From assembly GCF_014898055.3 (NCBI RefSeq), contig NW_023601212.1:36940329-37004328 (forward strand): a stretch of 64,000 nucleotides of DNA, written 5' to 3'. Each line of letters starts with the position of its first letter. The stretch's first letter is position 1. Shown piece by piece: positions 1 through 15,100 of the stretch. The DNA is from Talpa occidentalis. Lineage: Eukaryota > Chordata > Mammalia > Eulipotyphla > Talpidae. The translations under genes and the position numbers were made by a program. A model generated the notes under the pieces. That model made no database searches. It saw nothing but the letters and a program-made list of their open reading frames with translations, and was not told the DNA's origin.

Positions 1-1463
1 GAAATGAATAAATGACCCAACTGTTTTGTAGAACTGTCTGGAATAGTGTTTAATGTTGTTAATAAATCATGGAATGGAATATATCACTTTTATCAGATCT
101 AACTTCTAGGACTTCCATCAACACCCCATTCTCAGACAACACCAGTGACAGTTAAAATCTGATACCAATCAGAGATCATGGAGAGTAATAATTAATGAGT
201 GATTGAAGGCCAGAATTTAGACTGTAGAGAATCAAACCTAGATGGCTTTACTGGTTCATTTCCATTTCCCTTTAAGATACCATAGCAACAGCCAGCTCAA
301 CAGATCTAAATTAGTTCCAGTAAAGAACAGACTGAGACTAAAGACTGAACTCTGAGAGAGAACTCCAGATTACAAAGGCAAAAAAATCCCACTAATAGGG
401 TTCTGTTCATAACACATCAACTACTGCCAGGCCAAGTATACCTGATTGTGGCACAGCATGTGATCAATGAAAAATGCATACTTTGCTATTTCTTCTTTGT
501 CCACAATACTACAAATTTTTATAAAAACCTCATGATGCTAGCTAGCAACTTGTGTGGTGCATATGTCACATATGTATGCATGTGTATAGACTTTGCATGA
601 CATACTCTCACAGTTTACCAGCACTACTTTCTAGTTATCACTGTTTGGTTAAAAGCCTGTGCAGAAGAAGTAATATTGCAGTTCATTCCCTAGAAAGGCC
701 CACTTGCAAGGCTGGCCCATAGCAAGCCATCTGGGAATTTGGTGTTTGGGAGGGTTCTCACCATTCCCAGAACACATTAAGAATAGGTCACTGTACTTAA
801 GCTGTTTGTACAATGTGGTTTATGCTGAACACCTGCTTACACCATGAAGTCTGGAATTTTGCTACATGCTAAGCAGAATATGATTACATATAAAAGCTCT
901 GGGCACTGAGTCTAATAATCTTCCTTGTAGACAACATTTCAAACAAGTTGACACAACTCATCCCTAGGGGGAATTAAGTACATCCTGTGCATCTCTAATG
1001 GAACAGGAATTTCAAAAACTCATTCCTGGTTTCTTGATTCATGACTTTACCCAATATGCCTTTTCTCTTTGTTAACTTTCCTTTGTATCCTCTCTCTCTC
1101 TTTGCAATAAATATTAGCCATGATTGCGACTCTATGGTGAATTCTGCAAGACTTCCTAGTAAAGCACTGAGACTGGGAGTGGTTTTGGAAACTCCTGATA
1201 ACAGAGGCACATAAAAGAATTTGCTTATTTGCTATTAGACTCCGATGACATTACCAACATCAATCCAAAAAATTTTCTATTTCCTTAGATTCAGTAGCAA
1301 GACATACATCTAAGGAGGTATGAACCTAGTCCCTTCAATCATATACAGTGTTGTAAACCAACGTTTCCTCCATTAAGAAAAAAAAAGTCAAAGTTAATTA
1401 TAAAGTTAATTTCTTTGGAAATTTTAAAAAGTTACTCTCTGGAAAACGTAAATACTTATTTAC
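1..1463. other. DYNC2H1 intron, no further feature seen
   Basis: AT-rich intron sequence downstream of the last exon in the window. A CT-rich run near 1,090-1,105 is the only low-complexity patch. I see no coding exon or recognisable repeat. Confidence 0.6.
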
Positions 1464-1587
1464 CTTGAGCCACCAGGTCTCGTCTCAATAATGGATAAAG
1501 AACAGGTTCTACACCATCCATTTCTTGTATAATAAGGGTCTTCCCAAACCGTACTGCCAATTCAAGAGCTGTGATAAAGTTACTATC
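1464..1587 (-). CDS. DYNC2H1: DYNC2H1 exon, AAA5 continued
   Basis: 124 bases: [41 protein letters not shown], plus one base. It joins the preceding exon in phase 0. The next exon lies beyond the left edge of the window. Confidence 0.95.
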
Positions 1588-4500
1588 CTAAGAGAATAAG
1601 AAAGAATACATATTAATTCTTTTATTACCTTAATATTTACAAAGATCCTTACAGATAATGAATAAGGATATTAATAGGAATAATATGAATATTTTAAATT
1701 TAATATGCATGTTAGTAATTCAAATTATTCATGATTGTTTTTCTAGTTATAAGTACTTTGTAATGAATCATTTGGGTTGAATAAATTATAAGATAAATTT
1801 CATAAATAATTTAAATAGACATAAGTAAAGATTTTTACAATAACAATAAAGGTCCTTCAACTTCCCACTATAATTTCAAAATGATGTAGAAACATTTTCA
1901 GATTCTGAATGTTGTAAGTTACTTGCCCAGCTAACAATAAGAACTATTTTGTTTACATTCAAAAACCAAATATTGAATGAAAGAAGAAAGACTAAAAGAT
2001 GAATTCTCGTAAGCTTTTCTTGGTATGACAGGTGTAATTGCTGCGAAAAGAACCTTTAGACAATATTCTCTAAGTATGCAACAACTGTGAAGCTTTCTGG
2101 CTAGGAAAACCATATTTTCAAATATCACCTCAGGCTTCCAACTATGGTAAAAATAAAATTGTCTTTAATTTGGAGTAATAACTTTAAAAAAAGATTTATT
2201 TATGCATACAAGAACTGTGGTATAGGCCTGAGGTGTCGGGGATGAGAGGATTCACCAGAGACATACTGGGGAGCAGAACAGGCAGACTGACTGAAATACA
2301 CTGCTGAGGGGAGCAGCAGGCAAGGCAGGAGAGGTCTGCTGCACTATGTGGGTAGCTCCCTAGCCGGGGATTGAACTCGTGCTGCACTGGCTGCGGATAG
2401 CTTCACAGGTTGCATCTTAACCCCTTGCACCATCAGGGAGGCCCCTGGGGTAATAACTATTAAGATCACTTACTATAAACCGTAGTGGCATTAAAGTAGT
2501 TTATATGTTAAATAACTTGTAATAATTATGGACACACATAAATGAGATAGATATCCCCATTTTATAAAGGAAGTACTTTTGCAAGAGGTAATTTTTCAAG
2601 ATCCTAAAGAATATCTAAGTACATTAATCATACACTGGGCCTTCTTCAAAAAAAAAAAAATACCAAAAACAATTTCCTTACCAAGATAAGTATGATAGTA
2701 AGAAATTACTACTTAAAAGATATGATTGCATTGTACTGATCAGTATTCAAATACTGGAGACAACAAAGATGCTTACTGGTAGTTAAAAGAATATGGAATT
2801 ATAAAAGGCACAAGAGAGAAATTACAAGTGTGCCGACAGTGGCCTTCCTGATTCTCTAAGCTGTTAGTAACTTTCATTCCACAGTTCCACAGTATCTTAT
2901 ACTTGAGTCTTTATTACGACATAGTATAAATTTGATGAGGGCAGGAACTGTGACTGCTCATATTAAGCTCCCAGGATTCAGATTAATGTCTAGCACATAG
3001 AAGATATCAAACAAATATTTTTATTTCATTTTATTTTATATTTTTACAAATTAGAAAACTAAAGCTAAGAAAGTTACATTTCTTTTCCCAGGTTTGGACT
3101 CAGATTTGAATCCATATTTTCTGATAACAGATTGAGAGTTCTTTTCACCATAACATGCCACTACTAGTTGGTATCTAAATTATAAGTAATACACACCTGC
3201 TGGTTAATAACTTCCAAATGCGAATCTTTCAAATGGGTCTTTAACCACTCTGTAGCTTGGGAAGAAGGGTCTATAAGAAATGGGCACACTCGACTCTAGC
3301 ACAAATAAAAACAGATTATAAGCTTCCATTAAATACAAATAATTACTTAAAAGTTATGACTCAGTTAGTAGGTGACTGTTTCTCAGGCTTTGGAGAACAC
3401 AAATAAATAATTAAAATAAGGAAATAAATGCACAGTTTTCAGCTACACCAGTGGCCACATTAATAAATTTTACATTGAATAGGAGTTAATATTAGGTCAC
3501 TGAATTTAACCTATTAAAGTAGGTAAAGGCCTCTTTCCTACATAGAAAATTTACATTAATAATAAACATGAGTTCTAGTCCTAAGCTGATACCACTTGCA
3601 CATCTCTATTTGGCTTTTAAAATACACAATCAAGCCATCTCCGAACTTCATACATTCTTTACTTAAATAAACCTTACAAGAGAAATATGAGCTGGTTATA
3701 AAAGTATTCTGAAATAATTATCAATAAGTGCTTATATTCTAACACACTAATGCTTCTAAAGCAGTTCGTAGTTAATATTAAAAAGGAATCTCCTAAAAGA
3801 GAATATTACATAGGCTGTAAGTTAAGAACTAATGAACTAGCAACCAAATTCATTACAGAATGCCCTGTACTAATTAAAATCTAAAAATAGTAGTTATAAT
3901 GAATAGTTATAAACCAGTGAAAATACCACTTATCACATGAATATATGACAATTTAATAAACATGTAGCTATGTATGACAAATTTAAATATATGAATAAAT
4001 ACCTATGAAATGTGAAAGGTCATCTAATCACTGTTACCTCATATACCAGATTTAAATAGTAAAAACAATTGACCTAATTTTCTTAACTTTTCAAATTTAT
4101 CTGAGAACAATAATACAAATAGCTACTATAGGGATAAGATGACATGGGAAAGCAAAAGTGAAATGGAGACTTGGAACTGGCACTGGGAACATCTACTGAG
4201 AACATCAATGTATCTCTGTGGCACAACTGTACTTTGGAGAGGTGGTAAGAATCACCTGTTCTGGGGACAATAGTACTTTACCAGCAACACCGTGTAAATA
4301 CCACACATGAGGATAATAAAGAGATGGCTATTCCATTGTTCTAAAATTCTCTCCAGACAACATACCCCCTTTTTACTTGCCCCAAATGGACTACTCTCAA
4401 CACAGCTGACCACAAATGTTATATTTCTGTATTATCTTCACCAAGCATCTATATCTACAGGCTGCATCATAAACACATGTTGTTCCTAGCAAATGTGACA

Positions 4501-7500
4501 GCAAATAGCCTTTAAATATTACTATGGTACCACACCTAGGTTTTAGATATAATTTTATGCTAACATTCAATAACAAATATTACACAAGTCCACTAGATTA
4601 TGCCTAATCACAAAAAAAATTAAAAATTAAAAAAATTCTTACCCATGACTTCAAACCAACGATCTGATGCATTAAAAAAAAAAAAAAAAAAGATGTTGAA
4701 AACAAATGTTTTTAGCAAAGGAAATATGCCTAAGAATTGCAAAGCATATTTAGAAGTTTGTGTTCATCTTATTTTATTCTTTGCAAGACATTCTAAATGT
4801 CTTCATTTAGACAAGAACTCTTAACACATATTTCATACATAATTATGCACCTTAATTCTACATTTAACAACTTACAAAAGCTGCAAAAATGTTGTTTTCA
4901 TCCATCAATGCATTCATTCATTTGTGATATGCTGAATTAACTACTACAGTGGGAAAATGTAAGGGATATAGAAATTATAAAATACATTATTTTATCTTGA
5001 TTTCAGTCAATAAAGTAGCAAAACAGAAAATTCTATAATCAAGAAACAAACAGATTCTACAGGAGGATGGCAGGAAGAGTAGAGGAAGCTCCTAGGTAGC
5101 AATTCAAGTCAAACTAAGTTGAGAAAGGTAAACTGGACTTCAGGCAAAGACAACAGCATGATGGAGAGAGGAATAAAAAGTCAGTAGTTGGAAAACTAAT
5201 AGTGTTTTGGGATAGTTAGACATAGATGATGCCTATAAAATGGCAGGTATAACTATTTTATGCCATGTTTAAGGACAATGAAACTTTAATATATTTCAGT
5301 GACTTTTCATCACCTGCAATATAAATCAAGGGATAGTCATAATCAGATTAATATTTTTAGAAAGATTACTCAAAAAGCAGTGATACTGGGGGCAAGGGAT
5401 TAACTGGAATAATAAAGTATTTATCCAGGAGTAAAATGATGAAGACCTAAAAGAAGCCACTGGCAGTGGCTGTAGTGAGAATACGATGAATTCCTGACTC
5501 ATTTGAGAAATGTATTTAGCAAGACTTGTTGAATAACTAACCAAATGTAAAATTAAAGAGACAATGTGAGAATGATTTGCAGATTTGCAGCTTACGTTAC
5601 TGGGTCAAACTTCTACTGGTAAGAAGTAAGGTTATAAGGAATATGAGAGGAAGAGAAACAGGTATGAGAGTCAGTGTATTTCTTTGGGATTATTAATCAC
5701 CTAGCACTGCACCTAAGGGGCAAGCAGGTGACACAAGCTAGTAAATCATATCTAATCAAGACAAAGGCTTCAGTTTTACTTAGAAAGTATGTTACTATTC
5801 TTATGTGTGTTTCTATTTCTTATTCTATTCTTATAGGTTAAAAAAGTGACAAATGCTGGAAGGGAGCAGAAGACAAACCTGAAGTCTGGGGATATAAACA
5901 GAACAATGGCAAGCCGAGAGTCACCATAGGTCATCTTTCACACAGGGTGGAGAGAACCTATCTGAGAAGGAAGCTATCACGTAGGAGGGAGAGAAAGAGG
6001 TATCCTGGTAACATCACTTGAATCCAGAAGCTAGTCCTGACCTTTTGAACATTTCACTTACTTAAAAGCGTAAAAACTTTTTAAAAGATTCCTCAATAAA
6101 AAAGTGATAAGCACTGACTAATTTAAAGACAGACCTTGATGTACCTGGGAAGCTCCAGACAACAGTATCTAACTGGAAGTTGGAACTGTATATAAGCAGC
6201 TCAGAACAGGTCAAAGGCTAAAGATATATGATCTCAATGTTAATTCATCTCTCCTTGGTGGTAAAAAGATTGGGCAGAATACATTGTTTAAAGAGATTAT
6301 TTTTAAAACATATAGGACAGTCTTAAACTTCATTTTTATTTTTTGTAACTATAAGTGGCATAAGAAAAGAAATACACTTTAGAAATAAAATTGAAGTCTA
6401 TCTCTTGATTAGTTAAAGAGAATTCCATTAATAGGAATAACACAAAATAAATAAATTTAAATATACACAGAAACGCGTACACTTTCTGAGAGGCAATTTT
6501 ATAGCGCAGACCAGCTGGAGGGCAGTGCTTGAATCTTGGTTCTGCACTTGACAGCTATGTGACCTTGGACAAGTGACCCCTCTCTGCTTCAACTTCCTTA
6601 TCTATAAAAAGGATAATGCATGTACCTACAAGATAAGGCTGATTTGAAAATTTAATGAGTTAATTGTTTAAATGTTTCTCCTGCATTAATTAAATAGTAA
6701 TTTATGCACAACATAGTGAATACCACATAAGTGCTGATTATCATTAATTTTGGGTTTATTTTTAAAAGAATTTTCCCGATACAATTTACCTTTGTAATTC
6801 TATATTTTTTTTGCTGCTGACTGAATTAATTTGCATTTCTTCAGCATATACTGAATGGCAGAGAGGAAAAAAACTCAGAAATTTTGAGTGGTTTAAAGAA
6901 ATAAAAATTAAAGTTGACCTGTACGAAATCAATAAAAAACAAATATTCCACACATGTCTTCACAAGATTTATAATATTGTAAAATTAAATTAAGAGAAAT
7001 ATGTAAGTGTGAAAGTTAATCACCTTTCCATCTAATTTCTTGATGTTTCTCATTCACTTTCCCCAGTTTCTCATACTCCCCATTTTATACTGACCCCACA
7101 ACATTAGAAATGTGAAAAAATATACCACCAAGAATTGGGGTGGTAAATTTTGAGAGTAAAGGGAAGACTATTAATAATTACATCAGAAAACAGGAACTTC
7201 AGTTTAGAATGTTTTGCCATCAAAATAATGCCACTTCAGTTTATACTTTTATATTAAGGTAAAAAATTACATTGAAAATTATAGACACACTAAGTGAATC
7301 ATAAATGGATTTTCATTAGCAAAATATTTTAAGAAAATCAAAGTTTTTGAAGAAGGTATTTCCTCTAGCAAGCTTCAAAAGAAACAGTCGCCATAAGAAA
7401 TTTTAATAGATTAATTACCTGTAAGATAACAATAGCATTTTCTATGGAAAGGTCATCTGATGGCAGACCTTCACTTTTCCAAATTAACTGTTCACTTTCA

Positions 7501-10500
7501 GTACAAAGAAATCTCCTCAGGTCAAATTCTGAAAAGTTAAAGATATTGAAATATTTTAATACAGTGATCCTGCTCTTGATGAAGGGAAGGAATAAAACTA
7601 TTTTAATTACACTGACACAAAAGTCCTGTAACCACAGTTAGCACCAGAAGCTAAGGAGGGAAAAGTTAAAAAAAAATAAAAGTACAAAGGAATAAAATAG
7701 AACTCAGTTAAATTATACTTCTTGTATTAAGTGAATATTTTACAACTATAATAGTTTATGAGAACCACAAAATTCACAAGGAATCTTGGTATTCCTACAT
7801 CTCATGTGATGATTTGAAATTATTATAAAATTAAAACATTTAATTGTATTCATGTAATATCAAAAATAATCCAGTAGTCTTGGTTAAGGAATGATTTCAG
7901 GAATAAACAATAAATAAATTCTCAGAATATTTGTAGAATTCAGGAAATATAAAGTAGCTATGGTATCCTAAGATTACAGAAAAATTTCCTCATTAAAAAA
8001 AGTATGGATTTCATGGGTATATACACATGTCAAAACTTATCAAATACTACACTTTAAATATATGCAGCCTATTATGTCAATTACAAAAAAAAAAATAAAA
8101 CTTTTTTATGGCTAAAAAAAAAAAAGTAAAATGAAATCAAAAGATGCAATATTATACTAAAATTTCAAATTCATGAATAACCAAACACTAACTTTCAAGA
8201 CCAGCTGACTTTGTCCACTCTTCCAAACAGGTTTTCCTCAGACCCTCAGGAGCAGCAGAAAGATAGGTAATAAATGCAGCAGCTAGTTGAGCTCTTTTAG
8301 GAAGTGTAGCTAATTCCTCTGTTATCTCTGCAACCTGGAAAAAAGAGAAAGACACTTAGTGATGTTCTAACAGGGGAAACAATGACAGCTTCACAAATGA
8401 GTTTTGACTGTAGAGAAATCATTTATTGATTTAAGTAATAACCTGTCTTAAATACAATTGTCAAATCATAAAAATGACAAGCCTCTGCTGTGATCTTTAA
8501 AAAATGTATGTGATCTCAATACATTTGTAGAAACATTTTGTCATTGAAAATTTGTAATGATTCTAATAAAAGTAGGTCTTTCATCTTAATCCCAATACTG
8601 TAAACCAGCATCACTTTATAAAATAAAATAAAGATACAGAATGAGCAAAGACACAAAACAAAGAAAAAGCATGGACATCATTAGCGAAAAGGACAGACCA
8701 AACAAAAAGAATAAAAATATAGAAGGGATGAAAGGAGAGCAGGAAAGGCTGACTGGAAAGAGAGACTGAAAGGTTGCCCAGAGGCTCTTCTGCTTTAATC
8801 AGTGTAATAATGAACCACTGGAAGTGTTCAAACATGATAGTGAGAAATGCAATGAGACTGGGTTTTAGAAAAAAAAAAGAAAAAGATCATGCAGCTGACA
8901 AGTGAAGAATGAAGTAACCAAAAGGTCAGATAGTAAGGTGAAAAGTTTGGAAAAATCCATTAGGAAAGAAAAGGATTGGCTTTAAGGATGGATGACAAAT
9001 AATAGGAACATTTGTAAATGGCTATGACAAGTTAAAAGAAAGGGTCTAAGACAGCCACATGTTTACAGTTTGAATGCTTAAAAGAAAGATGTTTTACAAA
9101 GGACAGGAAATAAAATAGCTGTAAGAGATGAGAAAAATATAACAAGCTGATTAGACATAATGCATTTAAGTTCCTGAGAAAGTTAAATATAAGTATCTGA
9201 AGTGTACTTGGGAATATGAATTTGACACTCAACAATCTAGATATTAATTTCTGGCCATCATGATACAGAGGATATTCTTAAGGCTGGATGAGAAAAACCT
9301 TGGAGTAGTTGCAGAAAAAGGTGCTGAGGAAGTGAATACAAAAGACAAGCAACAGTGCATAAGCTATGAGAATCAGTGAGGAAAGAAATCTCATTTGTTA
9401 AAGAAGAAAAAAGGCTTTAATAAAGTTGAGATAACAAAGAATTTCAGGAAAGAATTGACCAACAGTGTGACAACTTAAGACTGGTATCCTGGTCAAGGTT
9501 TAAGTTTAAAAAATATTAAGAGAGGGGGATCCAGCCACACCAGGGGCAGGCCCAAGGGGCAGGGAAGCGACTGGCAGACATGTCATATTTAGACAGGGAG
9601 TTCTGGCGCTTCATCAAAGCTGTTGTGTGGAACTGAGAAGGACTGTCACCACAGTCAGAGGTGAGCTGAAGGCCCCCACAAGCCAGGCCCCGCCAGGCAG
9701 CCAGTCGGAGTCCAGAGGGGGATCCAGCAATTTGGAACCCAGCAGGCAATCCAGCCACCATCAGGGCAGTCTGTGGGATCTCTAAACCTACCTCAGGAAT
9801 TAAACAAACACAGAAGGAGGAGATTTTCAGGGTCAGCAACCATTACATATCCATAATACCACTGCCCTACTGGACTTCTGGCATAACAGTATTGGACTTG
9901 ATTGGACCATCAGTTCCCAACATCCCAGAAAGAGCACGCCAAAAAGATGCTGGCCAGTACCAGCGACACAGTGTCCCAGCACATAGGACAAATTAGAAAA
10001 CAAGCAGCTGGAGTAAGAAAAATTACAAGCAGGGTCTCCCCAGTGGCGCAGCGGTTGAGCGTTGGGCTGCGAATCTGCCTGCAGCCTCTGCAGCACCAGT
10101 TCGATCCCCAGCTGCCGGCTAGGGTCCCACATGGCACGCAGACCTCTCCTACCGCGCCCGCTGCTCCCCTCAGCAGTGTGCTTCGTCAATCTGCCTGTTC
10201 TGCTCCCCGCTCTGCCTCTGGTGAATTCTCTCACCCTCCCGCACTTCTGACTGTTCTCAGTGCTTGTATAAATAAATAAACAAACCTTAAAAAAAAAAAA
10301 AAAGACTGAAAGTAAAAGGATGGAAAATGATCCCACAAGTAAATGGATCAAAAAAGAAGGCAGGAACGGCTATACTTCTATCAGATGAAACAGAATTCAA
10401 ACTCAAAAAGGTAAAAAGAGACCCAGACAGTCACTACATTATGATCAAGGGAACAATACATCAAGAAGACATAACACTCATTAACATATACTCACCAAAT

Positions 10501-12103
10501 GGAGGAGCACCAAAATATATCCGACAACTATGATCATCTCTGCAAACGGACATCAGAGTAAATATATGTAGTAGGAGAGTTCAACACACCACTATCAACA
10601 GTGGATAGATCAACAAGACAAAAAATAAGTAAGGACATTAAAGCTCTAAACAAGGATCCAGACCTCATGGGCTTAACAGACATCTATAGAACACTAAACC
10701 CAAAAAATCTGAGTATACATTTTTCTCAAGCACACATGGATCATTCTCCAGGATCGATCACATACTGGAACAGAAGACAAACATCAACAGATACCTCAAG
10801 ATTGAAATCATACCAACCATCTTCGTTGACCATGAAGGCATCAAACTAGAAATAAACCATAAAAAGAAAGCAAGGAACCCTCCAACTTCATGGAGATTGA
10901 AACCCACACTACTGGAAGGCCACTGGACTAATGAGGAGATCAAAAAAGAAATTAAAAAATACTTTGAGTTGAATGACAAGGACACCAATTTCCTAAATGT
11001 ATGGGATGCAGCAAAAGCAGCAACAAGAGAAAAATATATAGCAATACAGGCTCACATCAAGAAATAAGAGAGAACTCAAAGAAACAACCTAATCTCACAT
11101 CTCAAAGAACTAGAAAAAGAACAACAACAATAAAAAAAACCCTAAAACCAGTAGAAGAAAGGAAATAATAAAAATCAAAGCAGAAATAAATGAAATTAAA
11201 ACTAAAAAACAATCCAAAAGATCATTGAAACCAAAAGTTGGTTCTTCAGAAAAATAAATAGACAAACCCCTAGCCAGGCTCACAAAGGAAAAACTGGAGA
11301 AAGCACAAATAAATGGGATCACAAATGAAAGAGTAAAAGAGGAAAAATCACAACAGACACTGCAGAAATCAAAAGAATAATCAGAAACAACTATGAACAG
11401 TTATATGCAAACAAGTTCAACAATCTAGAAGACATGGACAAATTCCTACAACTTTACAATCACCCAAAGTTAGATAAAGAAGAAATAGAACACTTAAACA
11501 GGCCAATTACAAGCAGTGAAATTAAAATGATAATCAAAATCCTCCCCAAAAACAAAAGGCCAGGACCAGATGGATTTACAAATGAATTCTACCAAACATT
11601 CAGAAATGAACTAGTGCCTATCCTTCATAAACTCCTTCAAAAAATTGAGTAAGAAGGGATAATACCAAACACGTTCTATGAAGCCAACATCACACTAATA
11701 CCAAAACCAAACAAGGACAACACAATAAAAGAAAACTACAGGCCAATCTCTCTAATGAACATGGATGCAAAAATCCTCAACATGGATGGAGCTAGAAGGG
11801 ATCATGCTCAGCGAAATAAGTCAGAAAGAAAAATAAAAATACCAGATGGTCTCACTCATAGCAGGAATTTAGAAAACCTAAATAAGATATCAGGAAAAAG
11901 ACTAATCAATACAAAGTAAAAATCAAAAGCAACAAGCAAGTATAAACCAGAGACACACTACAGGGGTTGGTGGGGAGGGCCAGGGAAAGGAAGGACTAGA
12001 GTCAAAATAAGGGGGTGGGTGCATTGTATGGGGAATATAACCAAAATGAAAATGCATACATTGTGCAAAGATGAAAAAAGATGCAAGAATTATATAAAAA
12101 TAT

Positions 12104-12144
<41 letters not shown>

Positions 12145-15100
12145 ATAGAGGCATTTTATTTATATATTTGTTTGTACAAGCACTAGGCACAGTCAGAAGC
12201 GCGGGAGGGTGAGAGAACTCACCAGAGCCAGAGCAGGGAGCAGAGCAGGCAGAAGGACCAAGGCACACCGCTGAGGGGAGCAGCGGGCGGCAGGAGAGGT
12301 CCGCGCGCCATGCGGGACCCTCCTCCGGTGGCCAGGGAGCAGCCGGGGATCGAACCGGCACCGCAGAAGCCGCGGGCAGCTTCGCAACCCAGCGCTCAAC
12401 AGCTGCGCCACCGGGGAGGCCCCTAAAATAAAATATTTAAATAAAAAAAATCCTCAGTAAAATTTTAGCTATCAGAATCCAACAATGTATCCATAAGAGA
12501 TAATTTACCCCGACCAGGTAGGATTTATTCCAGGGACATAAGGATGGTTTAACATCCAAAAATCAACCAAAAACCCCAAATAGCCAAAGCTCTCCTGAAA
12601 AAAAAAGAAGGGAATGGAGGCATCACACTCCCAGATTTCAAACTATACTATAAAGCCATAATAATCAAAACTTCATGCAAAACTGCAAGAACAGACACAT
12701 GGACCAACGCAACCAAATAGAAAATCCAGAAATAAACCCACAGACTTATAGTCAACTAATCTTTGACAAAGGAGCAAAGAATATGCAATGGAGCAAAGAA
12801 AGTTTGTTCAATAAATGGTGCTGGGAAAACTGGGTTGCTACATGCAAAAGAATGAAGCTTGACTACTACCTAATAACATGCACAAAAACCAACTCAAAAT
12901 GGATTAAAGAACTAGACAAAAGAACTGAAACCATAAAACATATTGAAGGAAATATAGGCGAAACACTACATGACATATACCTCAGTAACATCTTTAAAGA
13001 CACATCACCTAAAGATGTGCAGCAAAAGAGACAGTGACCAAAACAAAGAGAAACCTCCCTGATTGGGAGAAAATTTTTGCACACAACACTAATGATAAAG
13101 GACTGATCACAAAAATCTATAAAGAGCTGACGAGACTCAACAAAAACAAATAACCCAGACACAAAATGAGCAGAAGAGCTAAAAAGAAACTTCTCCAAAG
13201 AGGAAATGCAAATGGCCAACAGGCATATGAAAAAATGTCCAACATCACTTGTAATGAGGGAAATGCAATTCAAAACTACAATGAGATACCATCTTATACC
13301 CGTGAGAATGGCACATACTGAAAAAACTAGCAACAACAAATGTTGGCGAGGATGTGGAGAAAAAGGAACTCTCCTGCACTGCTAATGGGAGTGCAAACTG
13401 GTCCAACCACTATGGAAAGCTCTGTGGAGATTCCTCAACCTGCTAAAGATGGAGCTTCCATAGGATTCAGCAATTTCAATACCTAGGAGTGCACCCCTAT
13501 GTTTATAACAACACTATTTACAATAGATAGGCTATGGAAACAACCCAAATGCCCAAAAATAGATGACTGGATCAAGAAGATGTGGTGCATATACACAACG
13601 GAATATTACTCAGCAACCAAAAAAGATAAATTCATGCCATTTGCAGCAACATAGATGGAGCTGGAAGGGATCATGCTCAGCACAATAAGCCAGAGAGAAA
13701 AAGAAAAATACTGGATGGTCTCACTCGTAGCAGGAATTTAGAAAACCTAAATAAGGCACCAGAAAAAAATCCAATTATAATAAAGAATCAAAATCAACAT
13801 GCAACTATACACCAGAGACACAATACGGAGGGGCAGGAAGGGAGGAGGGAGGAGGGTTAAACAAGGCGGGGTGGGAATTGTATGGGGACTATAACCAAGA
13901 TGAAAATGCATACATTGTGCAAAAAAGAAAAATGATGTAAAAAATGTATAAAATAAAAAAAATATTAAAACGAGGGCAGGAAGAGCACAAGGGACTATGG
14001 TGATGGTGCATGGGTGAATTGGTGGTTGAAATTCTATGGGGACTATACCTGAGAAAAGAAAGCAAACACTTTAAAAAAAAAAATGAACAACAATGTAAAA
14101 TATATATTAAAAAAAACTAAATATAAAAATCTTGTAATAGAGAACTAAATTTTCTATTAATTCCTTTCTGTCACTGACTTCCCCTCAATAATATAGGTAA
14201 CTAAAAGAGAATTAGATTGCTTTGTCCAAAACTCATTCATATAAAGATACTTTGCTTAAAGATTAATTCATTTAATGGGCATTAAAATCTAGTGAACTAA
14301 AAGTTAATGGATATTTCTCTCCTTTAAATGTTTCTTTAACAAACATAATACATTTGCTTTCCTGTGTTTTAAAGGAAGCCTCTTTATGACCTCTCTCTCA
14401 AACAAACCTGTGCATTCCATCTCTTGTGTTCTCTATCAAGCTGATTAATTAAGACTTCTGCAGCTTTAATTGTTTCCTGTGCTTTGCTTACTTCAGCTTC
14501 AAGTTTAGCAGCTTCTGAAGTCCTGCTCTGAAATCTATAAAAACATTAAATTTTAATTCAAGGCAAAGAAATTTAAGAGAAATTCAATTATTCTTAGGTA
14601 ATAAAGTGAATCTTTATATGAGAGTTTAACTGATGATAATATAATCTGTACACAGATTATATCTGTGTACAAAACATCATTAACAGAGCAATGCCACACA
14701 TATACCAAAGCACATATTTAATACGCAGAATTTTCAGAGGTCCTGATGCCCTACCATACTATACACAAATTTCTCAATATGACATTCAAGGTTCTATTAC
14801 AGGATTGATCTCATCTATGTTTTCAATTTTATTTCATACTATTCCAGTCCAACAAAGCAAAATGTCAACATCTTAAAAAAAATTATATTCTTGGGTCTCC
14901 CTGGTGGCACAGGTGGTTGAGTGTGCTCACAGGTGGTTGAGTGTGCTTCACAGGTGGCTGAGTGTGCTTCACAGTGCTGTGAAGCTGTGTCCAGGCTCTG
15001 CAGCACAGGTTCGATCCTGGCCAGCCGGGGAGATACCCACATGGCGTGGCGGACCTCTCTTGTCTCCCCATGCTGATCCCCTAAGCAGTGTATTTCGGTC

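Larger units (their letters stand above)
9523..13965 (+). mobile_element. L1 LINE, internally deleted, with nested insertions
   Basis: A plus-strand L1 in the 14.4-8.3 kb intron of DYNC2H1. 9,523-10,025 matches the 5' UTR and ORF1 start of the L1 at 35.1 kb. A SINE follows, and the L1 then resumes at about 10,307 inside ORF2 (endonuclease), so most of ORF1 is gone. ORF2 fragments continue to 11,779 ([14 protein letters not shown] at about 11,551), are interrupted by a nested L1, resume at 12,446, jump again near 12,570 (reverse-transcriptase core lost) and run to a 3' UTR and tail at about 13,965. Many stops and frameshifts make it dead. Confidence 0.85.

Noticed and set aside
9902..10351. 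Several overlapping open frames of 62-172 residues
   Set aside because: They arise from the GC-rich SINE and L1 5' end on both strands and have no protein-family signal.
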